Shown here one piece after another: positions 43,510-55,200 of a stretch of DNA of 64,000 nt. The stretch is from positions 149,598,344-149,662,343 of the forward strand of contig JAOWCC010000577.1 of assembly GCA_030867875.1 (NCBI GenBank). Reading direction: 5' to 3'. The stretch's first letter is position 1. Each line of letters begins with the position of its first letter. The notes below the pieces were generated by a model. It saw nothing but the letters and a program-made list of their open reading frames with translations, was not told the DNA's origin and did not search any database. The DNA is from Actinernus sp. WN-2022. Lineage: Eukaryota; Cnidaria; Anthozoa; Actiniaria; Actinernidae. A program made the position numbers and the translations under genes.

Positions 43510-46500
43510 GCTGTAAGTAACAACATTAATAGTACTAGTTGTAATGTTAACCACCCTTTTGTCGATTGTTTCATCGCGGGCGTACGTGTCCGTGCTGTAC
43601 TCGACACAGGTTCCATGAAATCATTTCTTAGTAATCATATTCATAGTATAATCGATTTTGATCACTCATTAATTGACAAGTCTAAAGTGCATAAGTGCGT
43701 CTCTATAACTGGCGGTAGTTTAGATATTTCAGGAATGATTTCCGCCAAAGTCAATTTCATTCATCGTAGGCACTCTTACGAAGGCCAGTTTCTAGTCAGT
43801 AGTAACATTAACTATGACTGTATTTTTGGATGGGACTTTATCAGTAATAATCAGTTCGCGTTAAAGGCTACACAGGAAGGATACCGATTAATTGGTCCCC
43901 ATGGGAGTATCCCTATCTGCTCAGACCCAGTGTCTGTGAAGGCAAGTCTTGCTGGGGTTGTTCAGGCATCTGAAGCGGAATTACGTTCTCACAATGAAGA
44001 GGATAGAATTTTGGTTCAGTCTGAAAGCAAAGGTATTTTAGCAGTAACGTTAGCCAGTGCCGTTATGGTTCCCGCTAGGGCAGAAATAATCTTAGAAGGC
44101 AAGGTGTCAAGAAGTGTGAATAGCCAAGTAGGTATGATAACACCGTTAAGTAGTACTGACACTTCAGAAAACGATTATAGCCGGCAGGGTTTTCATGTAG
44201 CACACGCTGTAGTTGCACCCGACCAAAACAGATTGGTGCCTTTAAGGGTTATTAACATGTCTCACAAGCAAATAGAACTAGCACCGGGAGAAAAAATAGC
44301 AGAATTTTGCCCTCTGGTCGAGTCATGCAGTAAGAATTCCGGGAAATCCACACCGGATCTCTGCGGAGCGATAAGAAACGAAAACGTTGAAACTTTTACC
44401 GACAAGGTCGAAGCGGTCGTGGACGCCTCACTTGATCAAGGCGATAAAGCACGCGTAATACAACTGTTAAATAAGTTTGCTGACGTTTTTGATGAGAACT
44501 TAGGTCACACATCACTACTCTCCCACAAGATCGATACTGGAACTAGCGCTCCTATTAAACAGCAACCACGTCGGTTACCTTACGCACATAGAGAGGAATC
44601 GCAACGGCAAATCACAGAAATGTTAGCGCAAGGAATAATTCGCCCTAGCACAAGTCCGTGGTCGAGCCCAATTATTCTGGTAAAGAAAAAATCGGGCGAG
44701 CTTCGTTTCTGTATTGATTACCGAAAACTAAATTCAGTTACTGTCGGTCACGCACACCCTTTGCCTCGAATAGACGATATTCTTGATTCATTTGGAAATT
44801 CTAAATATTTCACGACAATTGATTTACGAAGCGGTTACTGGCAGCTGTCAGTTGAAGAGGAGGATCGTCATAAAACAGCGTTTGCGACTCAAAACGGACT
44901 TTATGAATTTAACAGAATGCCTTTTGGCCTCTCCACTGCTCCTGCCACATTTCAGAGAACTATGGAGATTGCGTTATCAGGCTTAACATATGTCACATGT
45001 TTGTGTTACCTCGATGATGTTATAGTATTCGGCCGTGATCTCAAAGAACACTGTGATCGATTAGAGACCGTACTACTTAGACTTCGAGAGCACAACCTCC
45101 GCGTAAAACTCTCCAAGTGCACGTTTGCGGCCCGTAGAGTCGCCTATTTAGGCCACGTCATCTCCCAATCAGGTCTCGAACCAGATCCGGCAAAAGTATC
45201 AGCTGTCAAGGACATAGGGTCGCCGAAATCAGTTAAAGATGTTAGGAGTTTTTTGGGTTTGGCTGGATATTATAGAAGGTTTATCCCAGGTTTTGCCACA
45301 GTTTCGGCTCCGCTCGTAACCCTCACCCAAACGAACACACAGTTTAACTGGACAGGAGAATGTGAAACGGCTTTCAGGCAGTTAAAAGAATTGCTTTGCT
45401 CCGCCCCGATACTAGCATACCCTAAATTCGATCGCGAATTCATCCTGCAGACAGACGCGTCGGACTTTGGCGCAGGGGCCATTTTGTCACAGATTGATGA
45501 CGACGGGTTAGAAAAAGTACTTGCCTATGCATCCAAAGCCTTAACTCCACGGCAGCGACAGTTCTCCGCAACTGAAAAAGAGGCGTACGCGATAGTTTTT
45601 GGAACTCAACATTTCAGAGTTTATCTGCTTGGTCGCAAATTTACAATCATCACCGACCACAGCGCACTGCGATGGATCCATAGTATGGAGCCTAAGGGTC
45701 GAATAGCGCGCTGGATCATGGATTTACAGGAATTTCAGTTTTCCATAAAACATCGCGCGGGTCGATTACATGCTAACGTCGATGCATTATCTAGACTAAT
45801 GCCATCCAGCCCTAAGAATGAAGGTATTTGTAGTACCAGTGCAGCGATCCATGAACCAGGGAAACCTGCGAAAGTTTCTCCCGATGTTCCCAAACCTAAA
45901 ACCGTGATTTCCGAAATACATGTTAACTTGTCAAGCGGCCGTAAGGCGATTATCAAATTAGAAAGTACTTATCGCGTGCCAACGGAACAGGCAGATAATG
46001 ATAATCTCCGACATAAGACTGTCGACACAAATACAATTGTGGAGGGCAAAACGGAAATGCCCCCTTCGCTACATGATAAGGAAGACGCGTGTGCTATTTC
46101 GGTCAACCCAACATTTAACCTAAAGGAAGCCCAGCGGAACGATCCAAACCTCGTTAAGATTATCAATCTTAAAATGCGCGGCGCTGCGAAACCAAGCTTG
46201 GCAGAATGGGCAAATGAAGACCAATGCTTGAAATCTCTTCATAGACATTACGATCGCCTTTTTGTTCGGGATAATTTGCTAGTCAGATCCCTTGGCAGTC
46301 GACTACCACACCCGAATTACGTCATCGTTGTGCCAGAGTGTCTTAGAGACGAGGTCTTAAGAGGAATGCATGATAATCCTTTTTCCGGTCACCTCGGAGT
46401 AACTCGGACCGAGGAAAGAATTCGTCGACGCTTTTACTGGCCGGGAATTCGACTGGCGGTCGATCAGTACGTTAAGCGATGCCCCGAATGCGCGCAAAAA

Positions 46501-47532
46501 ACGAGCCCGGTTACCAGTAACAAAGCACCGTTAGGTAGTATAGAAGTTGGAGAGCCTTTTACGTTTTGGGCCATGGATTACATGGGGCCATTACCAGAAA
46601 CCGCCAGCGGCAATAAACATATCCTCGTCATGGTCGATCACTTTACAAAGTGGTGCGAAGCTATTCCAACGAAAGATCAAAAAGCAAGTACCGTCGCCCC
46701 AATTTTAATACGTAACGTGTTTTCGCGATTCGGACCACCGGTTGTGCTACATTCCGATCAAGGGCGAAATTTTGAGAGCAACTTAATGCACGAAGTGTGT
46801 GACGTAATGGGTATCACTAAGACTAGGACTACTGCGTACAATCCGAGATGTGACGGCCAAACCGAGCGCCAGAACAGAACGCTACAACAAATGCTGGCGT
46901 CTTTTGTCTCCCGTCGTAGGGACGATTGGGATTTATGGATAGATAGCGTTGTATATGCCTACAACACTAGTCGGCACGAATCGTTAGGACTTTCACCGTA
47001 TGAGGTAGTGTTCGGTTGCACTCCTAGACTTCCACTCGAATAAGAATTGGGCGTACCACTGTCTAATCCAGCAGCTCAGAGCGATTATATTCGCTCGATC
47101 AGGTCGGTTTTTAGGGATATTAGACATATCGCGAGGAATAACCTCTCTAAGGCAAGAGAATACCAGCTCAGTCAAAACCAATGTAGAACAAATACTTGGC
47201 AGCCGTTTCATGAAGGTCAGGCAGTAATGCTTAAAAGGCCCAAGGGATGGAAATTCGGCAGCAAGTGGCATGGGCCTTATGAAATAGCTAAACAACTTGG
47301 GGTTGACTATAAGATAAGGTCGAGGGATGGTAAGGAGAAGGTCGTTCACCACGACCATCTTAAGCTTAGTTACATTCCATTCAGGCAGGGTCAGGTTGTT
47401 TGCCCAGCTAGGGAGACAGGCGAGTTTCATTTTGTTGATAATGAACCCAGAGACCTGGGACTCCCTAGAACAAGACCTGCCGGACTCAGACAGCAGATAC
47501 GACCCCCGAAGCGTTACGGTTTTAATTCATAG
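43465..47532 (+). CDS. pol: Ty3 Pol: protease, RT, RNase H, integrase; one internal stop
   Basis: Entered by -1 frameshift. Protease DTGS lies at 43603. RT follows with SPWSSPIILVKKKSG, RFCIDYRKLN, TIDLRSGYWQL, FGLSTAPATFQRTM and catalytic YLDD at 45007-45018. RNase H has TDASDFGAGAILSQ, ATEKEAYAIVF and TDHSALRWI. Integrase has the HHCC module (GHLGVTRTEERIRRRFYWPG ... CPECAQK) and a DDE core: MDYMGPLP, HSDQGRNFES, and E in CDGQTERQNRTL. At 47041-47043 an in-frame TAA stops the frame after PRLPLE. The same frame continues without it to 47532, with the GPY/F module (KWHGPYEIAKQLGVDYKI) and VVHHDHLKL. A single nonsense change thus removes the integrase C-terminus. Otherwise the ORF is complete. 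Confidence 0.93.
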
Positions 47533-47603
47533 CATTATATACAATGACTAACATCTATTAGTAAACCCTGTTCTCGGGACGAGAACAAAAAGGGGGGGAA
47601 TGG

Positions 47604-47886
47604 TGTGACGATCTCTAACCATATCATAAAAGTAACATGTGTATAATCAGATAGCTTTAGAATGGGACGTGATTCGGTTAGTTCGCCGGAGTCCTTTGGG
47701 CGCCGGTCTTACATTATTTCATACCACAGATTTCCGGAACAACCTTGTATATGTAATGTGAGCAATGTGCTCCTAGAATGACAGACTGTATGTATGATAT
47801 AAAAAGGAGAAACTGGAGAATAAAGTCAGTTCTGAACTAGAAGGTTGGAGTATTGTTGTAACTTCAAAGAGTCTCGGTACGCTACA
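47604..47886 (+). repeat. 3' LTR of the young Ty3 element
   Basis: Identical in sequence and length to 42284-42566. Confidence 0.95.
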
Positions 47887-49181
47887 TAAGCATTGATCGA
47901 GCTTCCATCGCATACCGTTAGGTCTTGATTAAAAACGTTCACCCCGGCAGAGTGCGGTGTAACAAACGGAGAAAAATGGCGCAGAGGGATCCCATTCCGA
48001 TCACACTGGGCATTCGAATCTAGCGCCATTAAGTCTAAGTTGTGGCCCTCGGGACCACCGAAGGCTGCGTTGACAATATTCCAGCAACGGCGAGACAACA
48101 TCGCATCTGACTGGAGGGAGAATCCATCAGCAGGGTTGTACTCTGACGGGATGTATGTCAATTGTAACATAAGGTTCCTGTTAGTGACTTGATGGAACAG
48201 AAGCCGGGAAACCTTTGTTAACTGAATAGACCCACGCCCTTGCCAGCTAGGCATTGAGGGTTACTTGGTCGTCAACTTGAATATCTACTCTACAATCCCT
48301 TACAGACCCAGGGAGAGCTTCCAGAGCTCTCAGTGCGGCATACGTTTCCTTCACATTTATATGTTTATTCAGTAACTAAGTAAGTCGTCAGTCCAGTAAT
48401 CACCCATCTCTAGGTCTCCTGACTCTAAATGACCGGTAGCTGTCCATCGCAACGCCGAAGCGTCAGTCGACATACGGAGAAAAACATGCCTTTCTTGCTT
48501 CCATGGAATACAACTATCCCAATGATCCAGGAATCTCCAAAACTCGATTTCTTGTCTCAAGTCCGGAGAGAGGATCACTTCAGCTTCACGTCCTGATTTC
48601 CCGATTGCTGCAGCCATTTCCCTAATATAAAACTTTGCACCAGGGAAAGCCAAGAAAAAAGACGTACACTTGCCCATCAGCCTTTTAATTGATTTTAAAG
48701 GCGCAGATGACTTGTACGTAAGAATCATCTCTCGCTGTGCTGCAAAGGGACAAAAAAAGCCTGCTCGTGCGAACAATAAGCAACCCTAAGAATACTAGCT
48801 GCTTTGTTGGTGATAAAATGCACTTGTTTAATCCGAGAAAATATCCCAGATTGATCAAAACCATGCAGACCACATATAACGCCGCCTCGGCTGCCTCGCG
48901 ACTGAATTGTTCACCCCGATGTTCAATGGCACGTGACCAATAACTCTCATTGCTAAAGACCTCGCCAATTAATCGGTCATCAATGTATAGAGGGAACAAG
49001 TAATACCAAGTTCCCTGAAAAAACTGGTTGGGCCAAGGCCAACTGTTTGATACACATAAAGTGAATTTTTCCAGCCAAACGGGAGTGTAGTACCGACAAG
49101 CCACCACCCCTGCCATTCAATCCCAAAGTACTCTTGTGAATCAACTGACAAAATAATATGATCGTATCCCAACGAGGTCAC
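47887..49181 (-). pseudogene. Ngaro reverse transcriptase and RNase H, frameshifted
   Basis: On the minus strand the RT palm is seen as YDHIILSVDSQEYFGIEWQG and LPFGWKNS (49181-48969). It continues in another frame as the catalytic LYIDDRLIGEVF and LGLNKCILSPTKQLVFLGLLI (49116-48685). A third segment has IKRLMGKCTSFFLAFPGAKFYIREM and an RNase H start (HVFLRMSTDASALRWTATG; 48776-48369). A last segment, LQLTYIPSEYNPADGFS ... LDLMALDSN, runs to the Ty3 junction. The RT fingers are missing, because only about 200 nt separate gag from the palm. The YIDD box and RNase H wording are those of DIRS-order elements. Not functional. Confidence 0.78.
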
Positions 49182-49386
49182 TTTCCTACACTCGAATCAG
49201 TTAAAATTACCTTGCCACCAATATTAAGCAAGAAAAGAAACGAGTAAAGCGAATCCATATCGAAAATGATCTTTATTATAAATATATAAATAAATAAATA
49301 CACACAACGAAAAAACTTTCCCGCTTATAAGGCTGCATGAATGCCCCCTGAACAAGAATCAACTTGTTCACACCAGAGAAACAAAT

Positions 49387-52277
49387 TTAAGTTCCTTGAG
49401 CATACTTAATAACGTTTTTAGGACATGAACGGGCAAAGTGTCCTTCTTGGCTGCATACATAACATCTCAAGTTCCTGGTGTTTCGTGCCCTTCCAACGCC
49501 TCTACGGCCACGGTAACTGTAAGAAGCTGTCCTCGTCCGCCCAGCAGGCGCTTCGCTAAGAGAAGTCTGGCCTTTCACAGCCTTATCGATGGCCTTTGCC
49601 ACTTCCGCCTCTTCTTTAGATGCCACCAACTTGATCAAGACACTTTGCAGTACGGGGTTGGTAACCAAAGGACGACATTGTCGCAGAATCACCGAGTATC
49701 TCATTGCCCTTTCGTCGTTGGCTCTCTGCGCTGTATGAACTACTTCTTCTAACACAGCCACTGCCGCGTAGGCGTCAAACAGGGCGGAGGGACGGCCAAT
49801 TAGAGTTTCTAGAGCAATTTTGGCACTGTCGACCGAGTGTGCACTCGCACGCTTCTTCAATTCATCCAACTCTTTACGAAGCTCCTCGAACTGAGCGCCC
49901 AAAATTTGGGGAAATATATTAGAAACAGAAAACAATATATATATATATATATATATATACAGTCGTTGCCGTTAATGTTGTCCTAGACATATCCACATAT
50001 TGATTTATAGCCTTTGTTCAGATCGCACCTTTTACATAAAGAACGGTAATCAGCAGTGAACGCGCCCTTTGTATTTGGTCACAAAGAGCCACGGTGGTCT
50101 AATGGTTAACGCTCTTGCTCACCAGTTCGAAGCCCCGAGTTCAAGTCTCAGTATCGTATTTTTTTTCCTTGTCTTTTTGTTTTTGTTTACATATGTTTCT
50201 TTTTGCAGTTTCTTTTTTTATATTGGATAAGAACGGACGATGTAGCTAAAATAATACTTTCAACCTGAAACGGTCTCTATTTTTCCCAGACTTTCGAAGT
50301 AGATAATTATACCAGCACTGACTGAGTACGCCCAAATTACGCTATTTTCGTTTAGAACGGTGTAGCGATTCTGTTGATGGTTGTGGGTTTGAAAAAGCGT
50401 AATTTGTTTTTCTTACAGTGTGCCGGGCTTACATGTATATACCAGAAACAGTTTTGAAAATACTAGATACCCACTGATTCAAAGTATTATATCTTTGTTT
50501 AGAAGTAGGAAGCGATTTTAGCAAGTGTTATGAATTTCATTCGTACTGATTTTCTGAACTTAGGCAGACTGAGCGAGCGACCTCATTTTTTTCCCTCGAG
50601 ATTTAGAAAACATCGGCCGCGAGACACGGAGCGGACAGTTTTGAAAATATCAGAATTCTCTTTGAAACCCATAGTAATGCTTGCATAAGTTGACGAAGCT
50701 TTTTTCTTTGTGAAGGAAAAGAACTCACATGGAATTAAAGCCGTGTACTCGGCGTAAGGTTTATGAGTGTTTGACAAACGATAACAAACTTTTGAAGCTA
50801 CGCCATGGACGATGTCGATGATCAAAATACTACATTCCCTGCGGCAGTCGAAGCTTTTGCAAAAGAAATGTTCGAACATCCCTTAATAAAATATATGTGG
50901 ATGATAGGTGTCCTCGGCATTTCAAAGGTTAAAAAGAACTCCGTTCTTGTTGTCACGTTTGAAATAAAAGCTTTTAAGGGAATGCAGTCAGAAAAAAAAG
51001 GGGAAAAAAAAAGGAAAAAAATCTTCGCAGTAACAAAAATGCCGATACTGAGACTTGAACTCGGGGCTTCGAACTGGTAAGCAAGAGCGTTAACCATTAG
51101 ACCACCATGGCTCTTTGTTACCAAATACAAAGGGCGCGTTCTCGGATGATTACCGTTCTTTGTGTAAAAGGTGCGAACTGAACAAAGGCTATAAATCAAT
51201 ATGTGGATATGTCTAGGACAACATTAACGGCAACGACTGTATATATATATATCTTGATGCATGGACCTTGATAGACCCTTCACTCGACATAGACCCTTGA
51301 CTCGGCCTAGACCCTTGACTCAGTCTAGACCCTTGACTCAGCCTTAGCCCTTGACTCGGCATAGACCCTTGACTCGGCATAGACCCTTAGCTCGGCCTTA
51401 GCCCTTGTGACTCGGCATAGACCCTTGACTCGGCATAGACCCTTGACTCGGCCTTAGCCCTTGACTCGGCATAGACCCTTACCTCGGCCTTAGCCATTGA
51501 CTCGCCATTGACTCGGCATCGACTCTTGACTCAACCCAAAACCCTTGACTCAACCTAGACCGTTGACTCAGCCCAGACCATTAAAGCGGCAAATAAACTA
51601 ACCCCGTAATCGAAAATAAAACCTATAAAACAAAAAATCTTCTAATCACAATTACCAAAGCAGTCCTGAATTGACACGTCAAGACCAAAAGCTTTGTGCG
51701 GCGACTATGATGTTATTGAAGTAATGCATTACGCACGAGGTAACCGAAGCGAAAAGAAAACTTAAGTTAAATATTCAAAGTAGCGACAAGTAAGTTAAGT
51801 AAACTTTTAAAACAGTGAGAACTTCCACACAGAGTGCTAATCTAAAAAAGTCTATCTAGTTGAAAACGATAAATGAAAAAACTCGGCATGTAATACCACA
51901 GGTCCAACTGATAAAATTAAAACTTAAAAGAACAGCCGAACGCTAACACGAACCACAAGTACCTGCGAACTAATTACCTCGAGTTTTCCTTTCTCTTGGG
52001 GAGCTAAACTCCGGCGGGGTTGCTCCGAGTCCTGATTTAACACTGATCCACTAGAAGGATTTGGCGTTGATTGAGCCGCCTCTACTGGTTGTGGAATATC
52101 CGGCGGACTCGAAGCAACAACAACAGGCAGAGTTGCAGATGCTTGGTGAAGTGGGGCGATGATCTCAGCCAACGCCGAAACCAACGAAGGTTCTCCTGAG
52201 CTGCTGGGCGGACGATTAGCCACTATAGAGGCGACTCCATCTTGCAGGCAACTTCGCGCTAACTGACATTTATGCAT
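49387..52277 (-). CDS. Ngaro Gag-like protein with zinc knuckle, apparently spliced
   Basis: Exon 1 is 52277-51978 (100 codons, Pro/Ser-rich, starting inside repeat A1). Exon 2 is 49890-49387 (168 codons with stop). The donor GAG|GTAATT and acceptor GCGCTCAG|TTC are both in phase 0, so the join gives KGKLE then FEELRKELDELKKRA, a charged helical segment. Exon 2 ends with an RG-rich patch and one CCHC knuckle (CYVCSQEGHFARSC). The 2.1-kb intron holds the foldback element and a minisatellite. Introns are known in DIRS-order elements; whether this one is original, or an insertion that happens to be spliceable, is not settled. Product would be 267 residues. Confidence 0.62.
49931..49958. repeat. 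TA microsatellite
   Basis: An (ta)n run lies at the left border of the foldback element; a shorter (ta)n is at its right border (51240-51252). The element seems to have entered a TA-rich target. Confidence 0.7.
49959..51240. mobile_element. Foldback element with about 198-bp arms carrying a tRNA-like sequence
   Basis: Left arm 49959-50156 and right arm 51042-51240 are inverted copies with roughly a dozen differences. Each outer end is acagtcgttgccgttaatg and each inner end is a tRNA-like block. The loop of about 885 bp has T-rich flanks and one 91-codon frame (50805-51080) whose second half runs into the right arm. No transposase is present. The layout matches the foldback element at 3827-4199, although the sequences differ. 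Confidence 0.8.
50091..50156 (+). other. tRNA-like block in left foldback arm (inverted copy at 51042-51107)
   Basis: It has an A-box-like tggtctaatggttaac and a B-box-like gagttcaagtc at tRNA spacing, followed by a T run that could end Pol III transcription. Acceptor ends do not pair, so it is tRNA-derived and not a tRNA gene. Confidence 0.5.
51270..51580. repeat. Minisatellite (gacccttgactcggcatag)
   Basis: About 15 units near 19 bp, with interspersed 'ccttagcccttgactcgg' variants, inside the Ngaro gag intron. Confidence 0.85.
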
Positions 52278-52281
52278 AATT
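52230..52281 (-). repeat. Ngaro split direct repeat A1
   Basis: It defines the 5' end of the Ngaro-type element and contains the gag start codon (52277-52275). Confidence 0.85.
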
Positions 52282-55200
52282 TGTTAAGTGGATGGCTGTC
52301 GTATCACGTGATCGATGACGTCATATATCCACTCATCCTAGCTGTTTTAAACTCGGAGCCGCGTTTTCGTGTTCTAAGTCACGTGACAGACCACGTGACA
52401 CGTTTTACTACACACATACCACTTAAGGTAGTCAAGAATGGCGATACCTATTATCGTGAGAAACTTGGCGTACTTACCATACTCAGTTGTGCTGAAATAA
52501 GGAAAACAGTTTTTACCCGAAATTTGACCCCTGAACCAGGCCTTAACATGCTTGAGATGGAGAATAATAAATAAATGAAAGGAATATGTACGTACATATG
52601 CATAGTTGGACATCAGACATGAAAAATGTACAAGGGAAGTGGCCGCATACAGTTATTCTAATTCTAGTTTTTGATCAAGCTTAATTCAAACGTGTCTTGC
52701 AATTGAAAATGAGGTTCGTCTAAGAAAGCTAAACCGGCTGGTAGCAGGGCTCGGGTTGATGATGGTATCGGGTTGAAGACTCTTTATTGGAAACTATTGT
52801 AATTGTTCTATTTTCATCTATCTTATTCATATACGTCGTTATTGTAACTTTTATTATTAGTCATTATTCTCAGTCCATTTATTAATTAATTTTATTATAT
52901 CTCTATTTTTAACCCTATATTTTTATTTCTGAGGACCTCCATGAAAAACACCTTTGGGTGACTCGGGCATCCTCTTTAAATATATGTATTATTATTAAGA
53001 CACAGTCGATGCGGTCTAAACATGAGTGACCAACAGTAAACCCATCGGGGGTCAGTGGGGTACCACTGCCATCGTTTTATAACAATTCTCCTAGGTAAAC
53101 ATAAGAACAACGGTTATGTTGCACAAAGCAGATGTCCCGTTGCAAATAAAAGTGATCGCAACCGTGGCAAGCAATGCCTTGCAATTGCGCTAAAGTAAGA
53201 CGATGTTTTCCGCCATGGAAATGAACTAAGAAAGCCCGGCGTTTCCCGCAAATGAGCGTTCTCCACAGATTTCCGCACGGCGCACGGTCCACAGAACGAC
53301 ACACAAGTAAGAAATACAAAGTTGATGTGGTGGAATCGACATAATAGCTATGCGCAACATACCAAACATTAAACCATGATTTACAAATATTCCCTACCCC
53401 ACCCCCTGGAAATGGTATACCCATTTCTTTTTGTAAAATGTCTCGGAAGGGAATGACTTGAAAATGAGGTGACGGGGATGTTCTGCGAAAGAAAAAGAAA
53501 AACACATCGTCTTGCTTTCTTTTTTAACTAATGAGTGATGATGCGTAATAGTAATTCTCTTTGCACGGTCAGGCAAAAAGGTTTTCGCGACTATTTTTCC
53601 TCGGAGCGGCCGTTTCTGTGATGCGCTAAATATATTTCCAACCAGCGCGTTTTACACCAAGCGCACATGGCGTAAGTTTGTAAGGCCCAATTACAATTTT
53701 TTAAATGTCTAAAATGTACGTACAATGACTTGAATAAACGTTATCAGGAGCCGGCTATTACGTTATGGATACAGGCAGGGTGGATCCATGGTTTTGCTAC
53801 GAATCCTCAAGCTGGCCCAACTAACCAAATTAATCCCGGACACAGTCGTACGAATACATGCTACCAAAATTTTACCAAGCTCTTCGGATACCGCCTCCAC
53901 TTTAACTCTTGGATTAGGCGCGTAAAGACCCCGCATTACCACAGGAAAACCACTAAGAGCTAAAAGATTAAAAGGGAGACGAAGAGGCTACCTTCAAAAG
54001 TAAAAGTAAAACTTTGAAAACAATCATGTTTCAAATGCGAAAAAAATGAATATTGACGGGGGGGGGGGGGGGGGGGGGGGACGAATGAAAGATTTTGATC
54101 GGGATTAAAAGTTAGTGATTGATCGATGTGAAAGAAAATTGCGAGAATTATAAAAGGTGTGAGATCATCGATCATTGTCGAGCCTTGATGACGATTATTT
54201 ATATTCCTATTCCTTCTTTCAATGTTGTAGTCCCAATACAGATCACATGATGGAGTTCTAGAAATGTATGCATTTTCCCTCGAGGGCTTAGTCAGGTGAG
54301 AGAAACCACGAATTAGGTCTAGTGGCCATTCTAAAGAAGATTTAATCTAGAGAAAGCGAAGATGGCACCAGTTGACGAGACTAGAAGAAACTTGCTGCAT
54401 AATCTCGGGATGAAGCGCATCGATCAAAATGCATCTAGCACAATCGTATTTTTATGTTGTTTATTTGATGCTTATCGATGGTCTTTCCCTTAGACCTGGC
54501 CTTGCATTGCCTCCAATGATATGTGGCTCTTCGGTCTGTCTTTCGAGACATTTTAGATTTTCTTATTTTCCAATAATGGCTGTCAAATACAAGAGGAAAG
54601 CGGTCATTATATGGCACTATAGCTGGAGGGATATTTTGACAGCTTGTGGAGAACACGTCAAAATGTGATTAAAAAGTATTCACCGAGTAATGGCAAGGTG
54701 TTTGGGATGTAAAGCTAGACTTTCTCAAAGTCCTCGCCTCGCGCTCGATTGAGTCACCGTTCGCCTCGTGTCCATCTCCCATACTACGTCTGTGATGCAG
54801 CGTTTTTACAGCGTTTTTACAGGGTGATTTTTAGAATGCGTTTCCCGTAAGCTCGGTTTCTGCTAGCCAATCACAGGCGTTTGCGTAATTTTAATTCAAA
54901 TGATTAACGATGTTAACTGGAAGTAGCACGAGAAGTGAAATCTAAAAATAACCTGGTCAGGGGAAACGCTGCTATAACAAATATATGACAGATGGACGCT
55001 CCAGCTAATGGCTCCTGACAAACAAGAGAATTATATTAATATATTTTGAAATAAATCGAGAAATTCGCTGTACAATCGTGTAATATTTCTATCTACAGTA
55101 CTTTGGCTGTCGTAGCCGCGTTCGCCTCGTTTTCATGCAGTTTCCTCTCTTTACATGACCCTATTCCCGAACATATTCAGGAATAATTTATGCGAGGCTA

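Larger units (their letters stand above)
42284..47886 (+). mobile_element. Young Ty3-type LTR retrotransposon with identical LTRs
   Basis: Both LTRs are 283 bp (42284-42566 and 47604-47886), run from TGTGACG to GCTACA, and show no difference when read side by side. TAAG flanks both sides (42280-42283 and 47887-47890). A primer site (tggtggcagtgg) follows at 42571, and a purine tract (aaaaagggggggaatgg) precedes the right LTR. Gag and pol are intact except for one in-frame TAA late in integrase. The insertion must be recent. It lies in the opposite orientation inside a Ngaro-type element. Confidence 0.95.
40150..52281 (-). mobile_element. Ngaro-type (DIRS-order) tyrosine-recombinase retrotransposon, with two later insertions
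   Basis: Read on the minus strand the order is A1 (52281-52230), gag, RT, RNase H, tyrosine recombinase, B1 (40449-40385), A2 (40318-40267), B2 (40210-40150). A1 and A2 are 52-bp direct repeats, and B1 and B2 are about 61-65 bp direct repeats. This split-direct-repeat layout is the hallmark of Ngaro/PAT elements, which integrate through a circular intermediate with the recombinase and make no target duplication. The coding region is damaged in RT and in the recombinase. A Ty3 element (42284-47886) and a foldback element (49959-51240) were added later. Confidence 0.88.
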
